A DNA stretch of 52,294 nucleotides. It comes from Desulfarculales bacterium UBA702 (GTDB lineage Bacteria; Desulfobacterota; Syntrophobacteria; Syntrophobacterales; Syntrophobacteraceae). Under the pieces are notes generated by a model. It was not told the DNA's origin. It made no database searches and worked only from the letters and a program-made list of their open reading frames with translations. This document shows, one piece after another, positions 17,081-25,625 of this stretch; within the stretch, counting starts at the first letter, position 1, and the number at the start of each line of letters is the position of its first letter. Both the position numbers and the translations under genes were made by a program. Location: contig DBMI01000115.1 of NCBI GenBank assembly GCA_002298165.1, positions 209,911-262,204 on the forward strand, written 5' to 3'.

Positions 17081-19408
17081 ATGGGGATCAGCAGACGACA
17101 ATTCATTAAGGGCTCACTCACTACAGGAGCCGTCGCGGCGGCAGCTGGCATGGGTATTTTCGATCCAAGAAGAGCCTACCCATTTGCCCAGACTACACCG
17201 ATCCGAAAATTTGTAACTCACCTGCCTGGCGTTACCCCTTTGGGAGCAAACGAGATAGGTCAATATATTACACTTCTCAAGGGGGCGAAAAAGCAATTTG
17301 CAGGACTGCAGACAGACGTCTATAACGTTGTTGCGAGTAAATTCTATCAAAAAATGCATCCCGATCTTCCTGGGAAAACAACATTTTATGGATATTGCGA
17401 TCTGTCGACGCGCGACACCAAATATCTGGGTGGCGCAATCGTGGCCAAGCGAGGAACGCCGGTCCTTCTAAATGTTACAAACGTGCTGCCATCGCAGCAT
17501 TTTCTGCCGGTCGACCCCACTGTGATGGCCGGCCCCAATGGCCTCATGGTAGGAGATCTTCCTCAGAACAGGATCGCGGTGCACCTCCATGGCGGGTTCT
17601 CACCATGGTTCAGCGACGGCACGCCCTTCCAGTGGTTTACACCGTCCAGCCCAAACATGCGGGGACCGAGTTTCAAGAATGTACCCGGCACCAACCCACC
17701 CCCGGGCACGACTACTCTTTACTGGACCAATCAGCAGAGCGCAAGGATGATGTGGTACCATGACCATGCGATCGGGCTTACGCGTCTCAACGCGTACGCC
17801 GGCATTGCCACCGCCTACTTCCTGACCGATGATTTCGAGCAATGGCTGGGCACAGCAGGGCTCCTTCCCTTCGAAAGCGGGCCGGAAACCATTCCCGATT
17901 TTGATGGGATAATGGGAATCCTGGGGGTTCCGCTTGTCATCCAGGAAAAAACTTTCGTTGGAACCGACATTTCAACCAAGGACCCCACCTGGCACTGGGG
18001 TGCTCCGGGCAGTCTTTGGTACCCGCATGATTACGAAGTCAATACCTTCTCCGGCGGACTGGCCAACCCCTCCGGCAGGTGGGATTGGGGTCCTACCGTG
18101 ATTCCCCCCTCGGTTGGTACAATGCCGCTGCCCCCGGTTTCCAACGTGCCCGAATTCTTCGCGGATACGGCCATGGTCAACGGCGCTCCATACCCGGTCT
18201 ATGAAGTCGAGTCCCATCCCTACCGTTTCCGTATACTTAATGGCAGCCAGGCCCGGTTCTGGCACCTTAATCTCTACAGAGAACTCGGAACGACAGGTGA
18301 AGCCGACCTGACCGCTCCCGGTCCCGCCATGTACCAGATTGGGACCGAGGGCGGGTTTCTGCCAGCCGTCGCCGTTCATCTTAACGGCAGACCTTGCCCG
18401 CTTGACCTTGTAGCGGACCCCACTGGAAACACGGCAAAACCGGACGGCCCATTCAACCTGTTGCTGGGGCCTGCGGAACGCGCCGATATACTGATCGATT
18501 TTACCGGATGCGCGGGTCAGACTTTCATCCTGTATAGCGATGCACCGGGCCCATTCCCCGGTGGAGATCCCCGAAACGACTATTTCACCGGTGCACCGGA
18601 CCAGACCGCATCCGGCGGTGCCGCGCCGACTGTACAGGGGATGGGACCCAATACACGTACCATTATGAAGTTTAACGTTACTCTTAATCAGAATAACGTG
18701 GGGATCGTTCTCGATGATGCATGGCTTCAGAACATGAATATGGCCCTTGCCAACAACTTCAAGGGAAGCGCCGCCCAAAACCCGGGAGTCGCACCGCAGC
18801 AGGACGCGCTGCTGGCGCCCTGGAATCCTGCGACAGGTCAGTTCGAAATCCCGGCAGGGGTAACTATCTACAACAAAACCCTCAACGAGGACTTTGACGA
18901 ATTCGGCAGATTGATCCAAATGGCCGGAACCGATGTTTTGAACGGCCTGAACAACCAGGGCATGCCGACTTTCTCACGGGGTTACCTCGAAGCGGCAACC
19001 GAAATCGTCAATGCGGGAGAAATTCAGGTTTGGGATTTTTATAACACCACCGGTGATACCCACCCATGGCATTTCCACCTGGTCAATGTGCAGGTTCTCG
19101 GGCGCGGCCTCTATGCAATAAATCCGGTGACCGGGACCCCGCAGTTCGGCTCCTTCACCGACCTGAGCGGAGTTGTTGCCGGCAAGCTCACGCCGCCCGA
19201 TGCGAATGAAATGGGCTGGAAAGAAACCGTTCGCATGAACCCGGGAGAAGTCACCAGGGTCATCATGAAATTCGATCTGCCAATATTACCGGCGGTAATG
19301 GGAGATCCCAAAAGCCCGCGGTTCCCCGGTGGCCGTGAATACGTGCACCACTGTCACATTTTGGAGCACGAGGAACATGATATGATGCGTCCACTGGTCG
19401 TAGTCTAG
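17081..19408 (+). CDS. Tat-exported multicopper oxidase
   Basis: A 775-residue multicopper oxidase. The ATG at 17081 has GTGGAGG 6 bases upstream and begins a Tat signal with SRRQFIKGSLTTGAVAAAAG. All four copper-binding motifs are intact: HLHG near residues 168-171, WYHDH at 225-229, HPWHFH at 661-666, and HHCHILEHEEHDMM from 756. Hence the type 1 blue copper site (Cys758) and the trinuclear O2-reducing site should form. It oxidises an organic or metal substrate with four-electron reduction of oxygen to water, in the periplasm or on the surface. It resembles bilirubin oxidase/CotA-type enzymes and is longer than those (about 500). The substrate is unknown. An oxygen-using enzyme fits poorly with a strict anaerobe, so oxygen defence or copper/manganese handling is possible. 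Confidence 0.93.
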   Translation: MGISRRQFIKGSLTTGAVAAAAGMGIFDPRRAYPFAQTTPIRKFVTHLPGVTPLGANEIGQYITLLKGAKKQFAGLQTDVYNVVASKFYQKMHPDLPGKTTFYGYCDLSTRDTKYLGGAIVAKRGTPVLLNVTNVLPSQHFLPVDPTVMAGPNGLMVGDLPQNRIAVHLHGGFSPWFSDGTPFQWFTPSSPNMRGPSFKNVPGTNPPPGTTTLYWTNQQSARMMWYHDHAIGLTRLNAYAGIATAYFLTDDFEQWLGTAGLLPFESGPETIPDFDGIMGILGVPLVIQEKTFVGTDISTKDPTWHWGAPGSLWYPHDYEVNTFSGGLANPSGRWDWGPTVIPPSVGTMPLPPVSNVPEFFADTAMVNGAPYPVYEVESHPYRFRILNGSQARFWHLNLYRELGTTGEADLTAPGPAMYQIGTEGGFLPAVAVHLNGRPCPLDLVADPTGNTAKPDGPFNLLLGPAERADILIDFTGCAGQTFILYSDAPGPFPGGDPRNDYFTGAPDQTASGGAAPTVQGMGPNTRTIMKFNVTLNQNNVGIVLDDAWLQNMNMALANNFKGSAAQNPGVAPQQDALLAPWNPATGQFEIPAGVTIYNKTLNEDFDEFGRLIQMAGTDVLNGLNNQGMPTFSRGYLEAATEIVNAGEIQVWDFYNTTGDTHPWHFHLVNVQVLGRGLYAINPVTGTPQFGSFTDLSGVVAGKLTPPDANEMGWKETVRMNPGEVTRVIMKFDLPILPAVMGDPKSPRFPGGREYVHHCHILEHEEHDMMRPLVVV

Positions 19409-19447
19409 TCGGAGTTCGAACGATCGTGATTTACCCATGATTTAAAA

Positions 19448-19480
19448 TCCCCCGCCGGTTCTCCGGCGGGGGATTATTTT
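19448..19480. terminator. bidirectional terminator between oxidase and cysA
   Basis: A perfect 11-bp G+C-rich stem (TCCCCCGCCGG with CCGGCGGGGGA, loop TTCT) is flanked by AAAA on one side and ATTATTTT on the other. It sits between two convergent genes, so it can serve both. Confidence 0.9.
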
Positions 19481-19512
19481 CCGGCCCGAAAGCTTTCCTC
19501 CCAAATTATAAA

Positions 19513-20586
19513 TCACGCCTGAATATCATCATCCGCAAATACCCTGACATTTCTCGGCCTTACATATACCCTTTCACCTTTTTCCAAGGCCAGTTTCTGA
19601 AAGAGGTCGCGGGATAGTTCGGCTTCGATAATTTCGTGGTTGCCATTTATCGTGAGGCTCACCCTGACAACCGAGCCTACAATTTGAGTGCGTTCGACCG
19701 TGGCACGAATGCTCCCGCTTCCGGTTGCCTTTCGTTCGAGAACCAGATCGTGCGGCCGGACATAGCCAACGGCCGGCACATCTTCAGCGGCATGGTGTTC
19801 CGGCGCCGGCAGTTCGATTCCTTCTAAATATGCCAGGCCGCTGTGCACCCGTCCCCGAAATAAATTGACGTGTCCAAGGAAATCCATGACAAACGGGTTC
19901 GCAGGGGATTCATAGACCTGCTCCGGGGTACCGACTTGTTCAATTCGCCCTTCATTAGTGATAACGACGATATCAGCAACTTCGAGTGCCTCTTCCTGGT
20001 CGTGAGTGACAAAGATACTTGTCAAATTGATCTTGTCGTGAAGCCGTCGAAGCCATCGGCGCAGCTCCAGGCGAATCTTCGCGTCAAGGGCGCCGAAAGG
20101 TTCATCGAGAAGCATCACCTGGGGTTCGACGGCGAGTGCACGTGCCAGTGCGACCCTCTGCCGCTGCCCTCCGGATAATTGAGCTGGATATCTGTCGGAG
20201 AAGTTTTCAAGCTGCAGCAGGTGCAGCAAATCATTCACTCTTTCGAGTATCTCCTTTTTAGACGGACGATCTTTTCGTGGCCTCACTCGAAGCCCGAATG
20301 CCACGTTTTCGATAACTGTCATGTGTCGAAAGAGCGCGTAGTGCTGAAAAACGAACCCTACCCTGCGCTCGCTGACATGACTGGAAGTTGTATCTTCGCC
20401 GTCGAACAGAATCCTCCCCGAATCGGGACTTTCCAGTCCCGCGATAACGCGCAAAAGTGTTGTCTTGCCTGAACCTGAAGGTCCGAGAAGTGCGGTCAGT
20501 CCCCCTGATGGTATGTTCAGGCTGATGTCGTTTAGGGCATGGAAATCACCGAATCTCTTGCTGATCTTTTCTAAGTCGATGCGCAT
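19513..20586 (-). CDS. cysA: sulfate/thiosulfate ABC transporter ATP-binding protein
   Basis: A 357-residue ABC ATPase of the CysA type. Walker A is GPSGSGKTT near residues 36-44, the signature LSGGQRQRVALARAL near 138-152, Walker B MLLDEPFGALD near 158-168, and the switch histidine is in FVTHDQEEAL. A C-terminal TOBE-like domain (from about 240) matches the length of CysA (about 360). It energises import of sulfate and thiosulfate. It overlaps cysW by 16 bases. Confidence 0.93.
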   Translation of the reverse strand: MRIDLEKISKRFGDFHALNDISLNIPSGGLTALLGPSGSGKTTLLRVIAGLESPDSGRILFDGEDTTSSHVSERRVGFVFQHYALFRHMTVIENVAFGLRVRPRKDRPSKKEILERVNDLLHLLQLENFSDRYPAQLSGGQRQRVALARALAVEPQVMLLDEPFGALDAKIRLELRRWLRRLHDKINLTSIFVTHDQEEALEVADIVVITNEGRIEQVGTPEQVYESPANPFVMDFLGHVNLFRGRVHSGLAYLEGIELPAPEHHAAEDVPAVGYVRPHDLVLERKATGSGSIRATVERTQIVGSVVRVSLTINGNHEIIEAELSRDLFQKLALEKGERVYVRPRNVRVFADDDIQA

Positions 20587-21479
20587 TGAGCGGGCTTTCT
20601 AACAGGGCGCGGCGAGCGCATTTTCCATTCCACCAGGCTCTTTACCGCAAGGGTAGCCAGGGCCAGCAGCGCGAGAAGCGAAGCCACTGCAAAAGCCGCG
20701 GCAAAATTGTATTCGTTGTAGAGTATCTCGACATGGAGCGGAATTGTATTGGTCATGCCTCGTATATGGCCGGAAACCACCGAAACGGCCCCGAATTCTC
20801 CCATCGCTCGGGCATTGCACAGTATTACACCGTAGATGATGCCCCATCTAATATTCGGGAAGGTTACCCGCCAGAAAATCTGAAAACCGTTTGCGCCAAG
20901 GACCATGGCGGCTTCTTCTTCATCGCTTCCCTGTGCCTGCATGAGCGCGATCAGTTCGCGGGCAACAAATGGGAAGGTCACGAAAATGGTTGCGAGAATT
21001 ATCCCCGGAACAGCAAAGATAATCTTGATATCGTGCTCGTAAAGCCATGGCCCAAGCCATCCCTGCAGTCCGAAAACCAGTACGTAAATCAATCCCGAGA
21101 TAATCGGAGAGACTGAGAATGGCAGATCTATCAATGTTACGAGAAGATTTTTTCCTGGAAATCGAAATTTAGTGACAGCCCATCCGGCGGCTACGCCGAA
21201 AACCAGGTTCAGGGGTACGCTGATTGCGGCAACCAGCAACGTAAGACGAATGGCAGCGCGGCAGTCAGGTTCCCGAATTGCGGCTAAATATGCACTGAAA
21301 CCTTTCTCAAGCGCCTGGCCGAAAACGGCCAGCAACGGCAGGAACAGGAAAAATCCAAGGAACAAGAGTGCAACACCGGTCAGGAGCCACCGAATCATCG
21401 CCGGTTCGCTTAGCGCGTTTCGCCCTGGTTGTTCCTGAACGGATATTGCCGGCGACGCAACTGTCTCCATTGCGCTCAT
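20571..21479 (-). CDS. cysW: sulfate/thiosulfate ABC transporter permease CysW
   Basis: A 302-residue permease with six hydrophobic segments and the ABC coupling loop AAMVLGANGFQIFWRVTFPN, characteristic of the CysW branch. It pairs with CysT to form the membrane channel. Its start overlaps the cysT stop by 1 base. The first 30 residues are polar and hydrophobic regions begin after that. Confidence 0.93.
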   Translation of the reverse strand: MSAMETVASPAISVQEQPGRNALSEPAMIRWLLTGVALLFLGFFLFLPLLAVFGQALEKGFSAYLAAIREPDCRAAIRLTLLVAAISVPLNLVFGVAAGWAVTKFRFPGKNLLVTLIDLPFSVSPIISGLIYVLVFGLQGWLGPWLYEHDIKIIFAVPGIILATIFVTFPFVARELIALMQAQGSDEEEAAMVLGANGFQIFWRVTFPNIRWGIIYGVILCNARAMGEFGAVSVVSGHIRGMTNTIPLHVEILYNEYNFAAAFAVASLLALLALATLAVKSLVEWKMRSPRPVRKPAQCAST

Positions 21480-22327
21480 TATCCCTCAGCGTATCTTCTG
21501 CTCCAGCGCTGCAGCAAATTGATTGCGAGGAGCAAAACAAATGAAACGATCAGCATTACCAGCGCTATAGCCGTCGCACCGCTATAGTCGTATTGTTCAA
21601 GCTTTGTGACTATCAATAAGGATGTAATCTCGGACACCATCGGCATATTGCCGGCGATGAATATGACCGATCCATATTCTCCCACCCCCCGAGCGAAAGC
21701 TAGCGCAAAGCCCGTAAGAATTGAGGGGAGAAGCATTGGGAAAATAACGAGCTGGAATGTCTGGAGCCGGTTAGCCCCAAGGCAGGCGGCGCATTCTTCC
21801 GTCTCCTTCTCAATTTCTTCGATTACCGGCTGAAGCGTCCTTATTACGAAAGGCATGCCGATAACTACCATTGCTACCACTATGCCGGCCGGTGAATAGG
21901 CTATCTTTATCCCAAAAGAATCGAGATATGATCCCACCCATCCATTAGACGAGTAGACTGTTGCCAGGGTAATGCCCACTACCGCGGTGGGTAGAGCGAA
22001 GGGAAGGTCAACCAGGGCATCTATTATCTTTTTCCCGGGAAACGAATATCGCACCAGAACCCATGCGGTAAGAGACCCAAAGACGGCATTGATCAGGGCG
22101 GCAACAAAAGCCGCCCCAAAGGTAACCTTGTAGGACGCCATAACGCGCGGTGCGGTGACAGTATTGATGAAGCCGTCCAAAGTCATGCCCGCTGTCTTGA
22201 AAACCAGCGCCGAGAGCGGGATAAGCACGATCAAACTGAGATAGAAAACAGTATATCCGAGGGTTGGCACGAGACCTGGTAAAATACTTTGTTTTCGTAA
22301 ACCCGATAACACAGTTGATCCCTTCAA
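21479..22327 (-). CDS. cysT: sulfate/thiosulfate ABC transporter permease CysT
   Basis: A 282-residue inner-membrane permease of the CysT (CysU) type. The coupling motif EECAACLGANRLQTFQLVIFPM near residues 165-186 contacts CysA. LVDLPFALPTAVVGITL near residue 106 is a signature of this family. It lies 56 bases after the sulfate-binding protein gene. Sulfate reducers also need uptake for dissimilation, so this system may serve assimilation or both. Confidence 0.93.
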   Translation of the reverse strand: MKGSTVLSGLRKQSILPGLVPTLGYTVFYLSLIVLIPLSALVFKTAGMTLDGFINTVTAPRVMASYKVTFGAAFVAALINAVFGSLTAWVLVRYSFPGKKIIDALVDLPFALPTAVVGITLATVYSSNGWVGSYLDSFGIKIAYSPAGIVVAMVVIGMPFVIRTLQPVIEEIEKETEECAACLGANRLQTFQLVIFPMLLPSILTGFALAFARGVGEYGSVIFIAGNMPMVSEITSLLIVTKLEQYDYSGATAIALVMLIVSFVLLLAINLLQRWSRRYAEG

Positions 22328-22383
22328 CCGTCAGATTAGCTAATCTCTAAATTTCTTAGCTCTTAATTGCGTAAAATGCCAGG

Positions 22384-23391
22384 CTATTTGCCATATATCT
22401 GATCAAAAGTGCCGCCATCCGCAAAATGGGTTTTCTGCGCGGCTTGCCAGCTTCCGAATACCTCATCGACCTTGAAAAGCTTAATTTCCGGGAATTTAGT
22501 CATTGAACCTGCAATTGTCTCATCAATGGGTCGATAATAGTTCTTTGCTGCAATGCGCTGCCCTTCGCTGCTGTAGAGATATTGCAAATATGCTTCACCA
22601 ATAACCCTTGTCCCATGCTTTTCGACCACTTTGTCTACCAAACTCACTGGAGGCTCGGCCAGAATGCTCGCCGGTGGATAGACTATCTCAACCTTATCTG
22701 GGCCAAGTTCCCTGACTGCCAGTAATGCCTCGTTTTCCCATGAAAGGAGCACATCGCCAATACCACGCAAAACGAACGTCGTGGTCGAACCACGAGCACC
22801 GGAATCGAGCACCGGCACATTTTTATAGAGCTTTTTCACGAACTCCCGGGCGCTCTGCTCATTTCCACCAGGCAACTCAAGCGCATAGGCCCACGCAGCG
22901 AGGTAATTCCAGCGTGCCCCTCCGGAGGTTTTGGGATTGGGCGTGACAACAGTTATACCGCTCTTTACCAGATCGTCCCAATCTCTTATCTGCTTGGGAT
23001 TTCCCTTGCGTACCAGAAAAATGATCGTGGAAGTGTAAGGCGAGCTATTGTGGGGCAGCCTCTTCTGCCATTCTGGATTAATCAGCCCACGCGCTTGGAT
23101 TTCATCAATATCGTGTGCAAGCGCAAGCGTGACTACATCTGCTTCCAACCCGTCAATAACGGCCCTCGCCTGCTTGCCTGAACCGCCGTGCGACTGCCGC
23201 ACTTCGACTTTTTGCCCCGTTTTTTTCTGCCAATAATCTGCAAATGATTTATTGAAATCGGCGTAAAGCTCGCGAGTTGGATCATAAGAAACGTTCAGCA
23301 GCGTAACCACTTCACCGCCAAAGGCCGGCATGGCGTAACTCACAATCAAAATCAGGACTGCAGCAATCCGAAAAATCCGCTTTGAAACCAT
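22384..23391 (-). CDS. sbp: sulfate-binding periplasmic protein
   Basis: A 335-residue periplasmic binding protein with a signal peptide (MVSKRIFRIAAVLILIVSYAM, cleavage after FG). Family signatures NVSYDPTRELYADFN near residues 34-48 and QSHGGSGKQARAVIDGLEAD near 65-84 are those of Sbp/CysP. It binds sulfate (or thiosulfate) and delivers it to CysTW. It is the first gene of the sbp-cysT-cysW-cysA operon. Nothing in the sequence separates Sbp from CysP specificity. Confidence 0.93.
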   Translation of the reverse strand: MVSKRIFRIAAVLILIVSYAMPAFGGEVVTLLNVSYDPTRELYADFNKSFADYWQKKTGQKVEVRQSHGGSGKQARAVIDGLEADVVTLALAHDIDEIQARGLINPEWQKRLPHNSSPYTSTIIFLVRKGNPKQIRDWDDLVKSGITVVTPNPKTSGGARWNYLAAWAYALELPGGNEQSAREFVKKLYKNVPVLDSGARGSTTTFVLRGIGDVLLSWENEALLAVRELGPDKVEIVYPPASILAEPPVSLVDKVVEKHGTRVIGEAYLQYLYSSEGQRIAAKNYYRPIDETIAGSMTKFPEIKLFKVDEVFGSWQAAQKTHFADGGTFDQIYGK

Positions 23392-23656
23392 GAGCGCCTC
23401 AGGTAGATCATGTCCGGTTTTGGTCTATTTGAGTGCTAATCTAATCGACTTGGGACCGGGTGAAAACCTTTTTTAAGTCGTAAAGGTGCAGGGTTATCTT
23501 CGAGCAACTGCCACACTACAAAAGAAAAGCAGACTATCGCGTGGATCGGGATTTTGGTAGTCTGGAGTGTGACAACTGATGGTGAACGGAGGATAAGATT
23601 TGAGGAAATTGTGTCAATAACATCCCGGAGAGAATCGGCTGATGTGGCTAAAAACG
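23392..23656. other. intergenic region upstream of sbp
   Basis: Holds the promoter of the sulfate transport operon. With the terminator at 23657-23689 the gene-free stretch is about 345 bases. I see no CysB-like or riboswitch-like element and no supported small gene. Confidence 0.45.
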
Positions 23657-23689
23657 AACGGTCCCACTTGCCTGACAAGCGGGACCGTT
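23657..23689 (-). terminator. terminator of the papain-like protease gene
   Basis: A stem of about 13 bp with one mismatch (AACGGTCCCACTTG, loop CCTGA, CAAGCGGGACCGTT). On the minus strand it is followed by CGTTTTT; on the plus strand it is followed by TTCC. It lies 48 bases beyond the protease stop. Confidence 0.75.
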
Positions 23690-23736
23690 TTCCGGGAGAT
23701 TTACTTAAAAGCTGTTTTGGCCCATGCCAATCGGGT

Positions 23737-25278
23737 CTACTTGTTTTCAACTACCATGTAAGTGTTAACCGAACCGTTAGCACCGGTTATGGAAATCGTG
23801 CCGCTTCGTTTGATTCTGGATGTGTTTCTTGAAACCGAGTAATTGACTGATCCATTGCCGGTTCCGCTCGATGTATTCGCATTGATGACGATCCACGATG
23901 CATTACTTTTTGCCGTCCAGGAGCAGGTCGTCCCGGCCAGAACGTTTATCGAGCCGGTGCCGCCCGAAGAGGGAAAATTCTTTCCTGTAGGTGAGATTGA
24001 GTAGCTGCATGGTGCCGGTACCGGAGCCTGCGATGTGGTTGCTCCGGCGGAATTGGAATATCCCGAACTCCCTGAAGCGTTGTATGCCTGAACCCTGTAA
24101 TTGTATGTCGTGGCAGCGGAAAGACCCGTGTTGCTCAATCCAGTTGCGCCGACTCCCAGTGAGGCAATCCGCGAAAAGTTGGTGCAGCCGGAACCTGTAC
24201 ACCGCTCGACAGAATAGCCGGTCTCGTTTGTGGCGTTGTCGGTCCACCTGAGATTTATCTGAGTGCTCGAAGCTGCTGTTGCGCTCAAGCCGCTCGGAGC
24301 CGCGGGCGGCGTTTGACTTGCCCCAATTTGCTGGTAGCCTTCGTAAGCCAGTGTGTAATAGCCAAAGCGAACGAGGCTGGACAACTGAGTGTAGGCAATC
24401 CTGAAAAATCCTGCTTCTCCCCAACCCGTTCCCCAACTGTTTTTAACGGTGAAGCACTGGTTTGTATCATCATAGCCAACGATGGTAATTGCATGCCCCC
24501 CTGCATAAGCCCCCGAAGTATAGCTGTAAATGCCGCTTGCGTAATAGAAGAAGTCATTGTAGACGTCCATCGTCGTTACGAGCGGTCCATAAGTGTAGAG
24601 CGCGTTTTTGATGTTATCGACCGTCGGGGCCGTGGTAGCCACCCAATGCCAGGCGATAATCCCGTCGGTACTGCTCTTCCAATTCAGGCACGCGCTGCCG
24701 CACGAGGTGTTGGCAGCGGTGTATGCAAAGCAGGATTCCAGGGGAATTCCCGTATTTTGAAGGTAATTTGATGCTCCATCAATATAGCCTCCATTGCAAG
24801 AGCCTGCACCGCTGCAGGATACCAGTATCTGTTCGGAAAGATCCTTAATTGTCGAAACTCCCATGAATACCTGCGATTCCAGCGCGGCTGTAACGGCAAA
24901 AGCCCAGCAGCTACCGCAGTTGCCCTGGTTCTTTACAGGGCTTACATAGTTGATCCCCCCATAATTTCGCCAATCGAAAGTACCCACGGGGGCGGAAAGC
25001 GATACCGGGGCAGAGGTTGAAAATGACAGCTCGGCTTGACGCGCCGATACGCCGGATGGCTTTATCAGAGCGGCACGCAATTTCCTGTGTTCCAGAGGCA
25101 ACTTGGAAACTGCATTGTCGTCGGCAACCCATTTTGCCCCTTTCTCTTTGATTGCTTGCCTGTGGTGAGCCAGTTCGGTCGGGTCGGCAAAACAGACGGA
25201 GCTAAACACAAACATGAACATCAGTGCCATTGCGGAGGAAATCGCATTTCTCACTTTTGCACTCTTTCCGGCAATCAT
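23737..25278 (-). CDS. secreted papain-like (C1A) cysteine protease with FN3 and BACON-like domains
   Basis: A 513-residue exported protease. A signal peptide (about residues 1-31) is followed by a short pro-segment and a C1A catalytic domain of about residues 100-310. The oxyanion glutamine is Gln118, the nucleophile Cys124 (QGNCGSCWAF), the histidine His262 (GGHAITIVGYDD) and the asparagine Asn280 (VKNSWGTGWGEAGFF), so the active site is complete. A fibronectin type III domain follows (about 325-418), then a C-terminal BACON-like beta domain (about 425-510) with the typical SWIVI core. These tail domains suggest binding to surface glycan or protein. The gene is divergent from the CHAT protease-like gene across a 347-base spacer. 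Confidence 0.93.
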   Translation of the reverse strand: MIAGKSAKVRNAISSAMALMFMFVFSSVCFADPTELAHHRQAIKEKGAKWVADDNAVSKLPLEHRKLRAALIKPSGVSARQAELSFSTSAPVSLSAPVGTFDWRNYGGINYVSPVKNQGNCGSCWAFAVTAALESQVFMGVSTIKDLSEQILVSCSGAGSCNGGYIDGASNYLQNTGIPLESCFAYTAANTSCGSACLNWKSSTDGIIAWHWVATTAPTVDNIKNALYTYGPLVTTMDVYNDFFYYASGIYSYTSGAYAGGHAITIVGYDDTNQCFTVKNSWGTGWGEAGFFRIAYTQLSSLVRFGYYTLAYEGYQQIGASQTPPAAPSGLSATAASSTQINLRWTDNATNETGYSVERCTGSGCTNFSRIASLGVGATGLSNTGLSAATTYNYRVQAYNASGSSGYSNSAGATTSQAPVPAPCSYSISPTGKNFPSSGGTGSINVLAGTTCSWTAKSNASWIVINANTSSGTGNGSVNYSVSRNTSRIKRSGTISITGANGSVNTYMVVENK

Positions 25279-25625
25279 GTTAGCTTCCTTTCAATTCAAA
25301 AAAATTCTCCCACGAAAGGAGCCGCGCCGAAGGAACAAGAGATGTTCCTGGCCGGCGCAGCTTAATGTGGGTATGGGTTGCAGTGCCGGATCGAGCAATG
25401 ACCGTGCCATTCTGATGGAGTACCTTCAGGGCTATCCGAACGGGTTTTGAACGGGGATGTTCTTGTGACGTTTTGGTATCTGAAATTCGGTTTGGTTATA
25501 GGAAAGTTGTCATTCGATTACGCTTTTGTTGATTCTGAGGACCTCCCAGCGTATAAACTTTCAGGTTGCCGTTGAAAGTAGTCACCGCCCTCCCCTTTTT
25601 ATCTCAAAGCAGATTAGAGGCTCAA
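25279..25625. other. divergent promoter region with a 5' leader hairpin
   Basis: This spacer drives both secreted proteins. At 25324-25358, in the leader of the minus-strand protease, is a hairpin of 12 pairs with a small bulge (arms GCGCCG-A-AGGAAC and GTTCCT-GGC-CGGCGC, loop AAGAGAT). On that strand it is followed about 25 bases later by a run of seven T. It could be an attenuator; I do not recognise a known riboswitch. Confidence 0.5.

Noticed and set aside
17972..18919. A 315-residue open frame antisense to the multicopper oxidase
   Set aside because: It lies wholly within a conserved gene and has no domain, ribosome site or plausible composition.
20571..21479. Molybdate rather than sulfate permease
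   Set aside because: The four-gene order with an Sbp-type binding protein and two separate CysT/CysW permeases fits sulfate transport; ModB systems have one permease.
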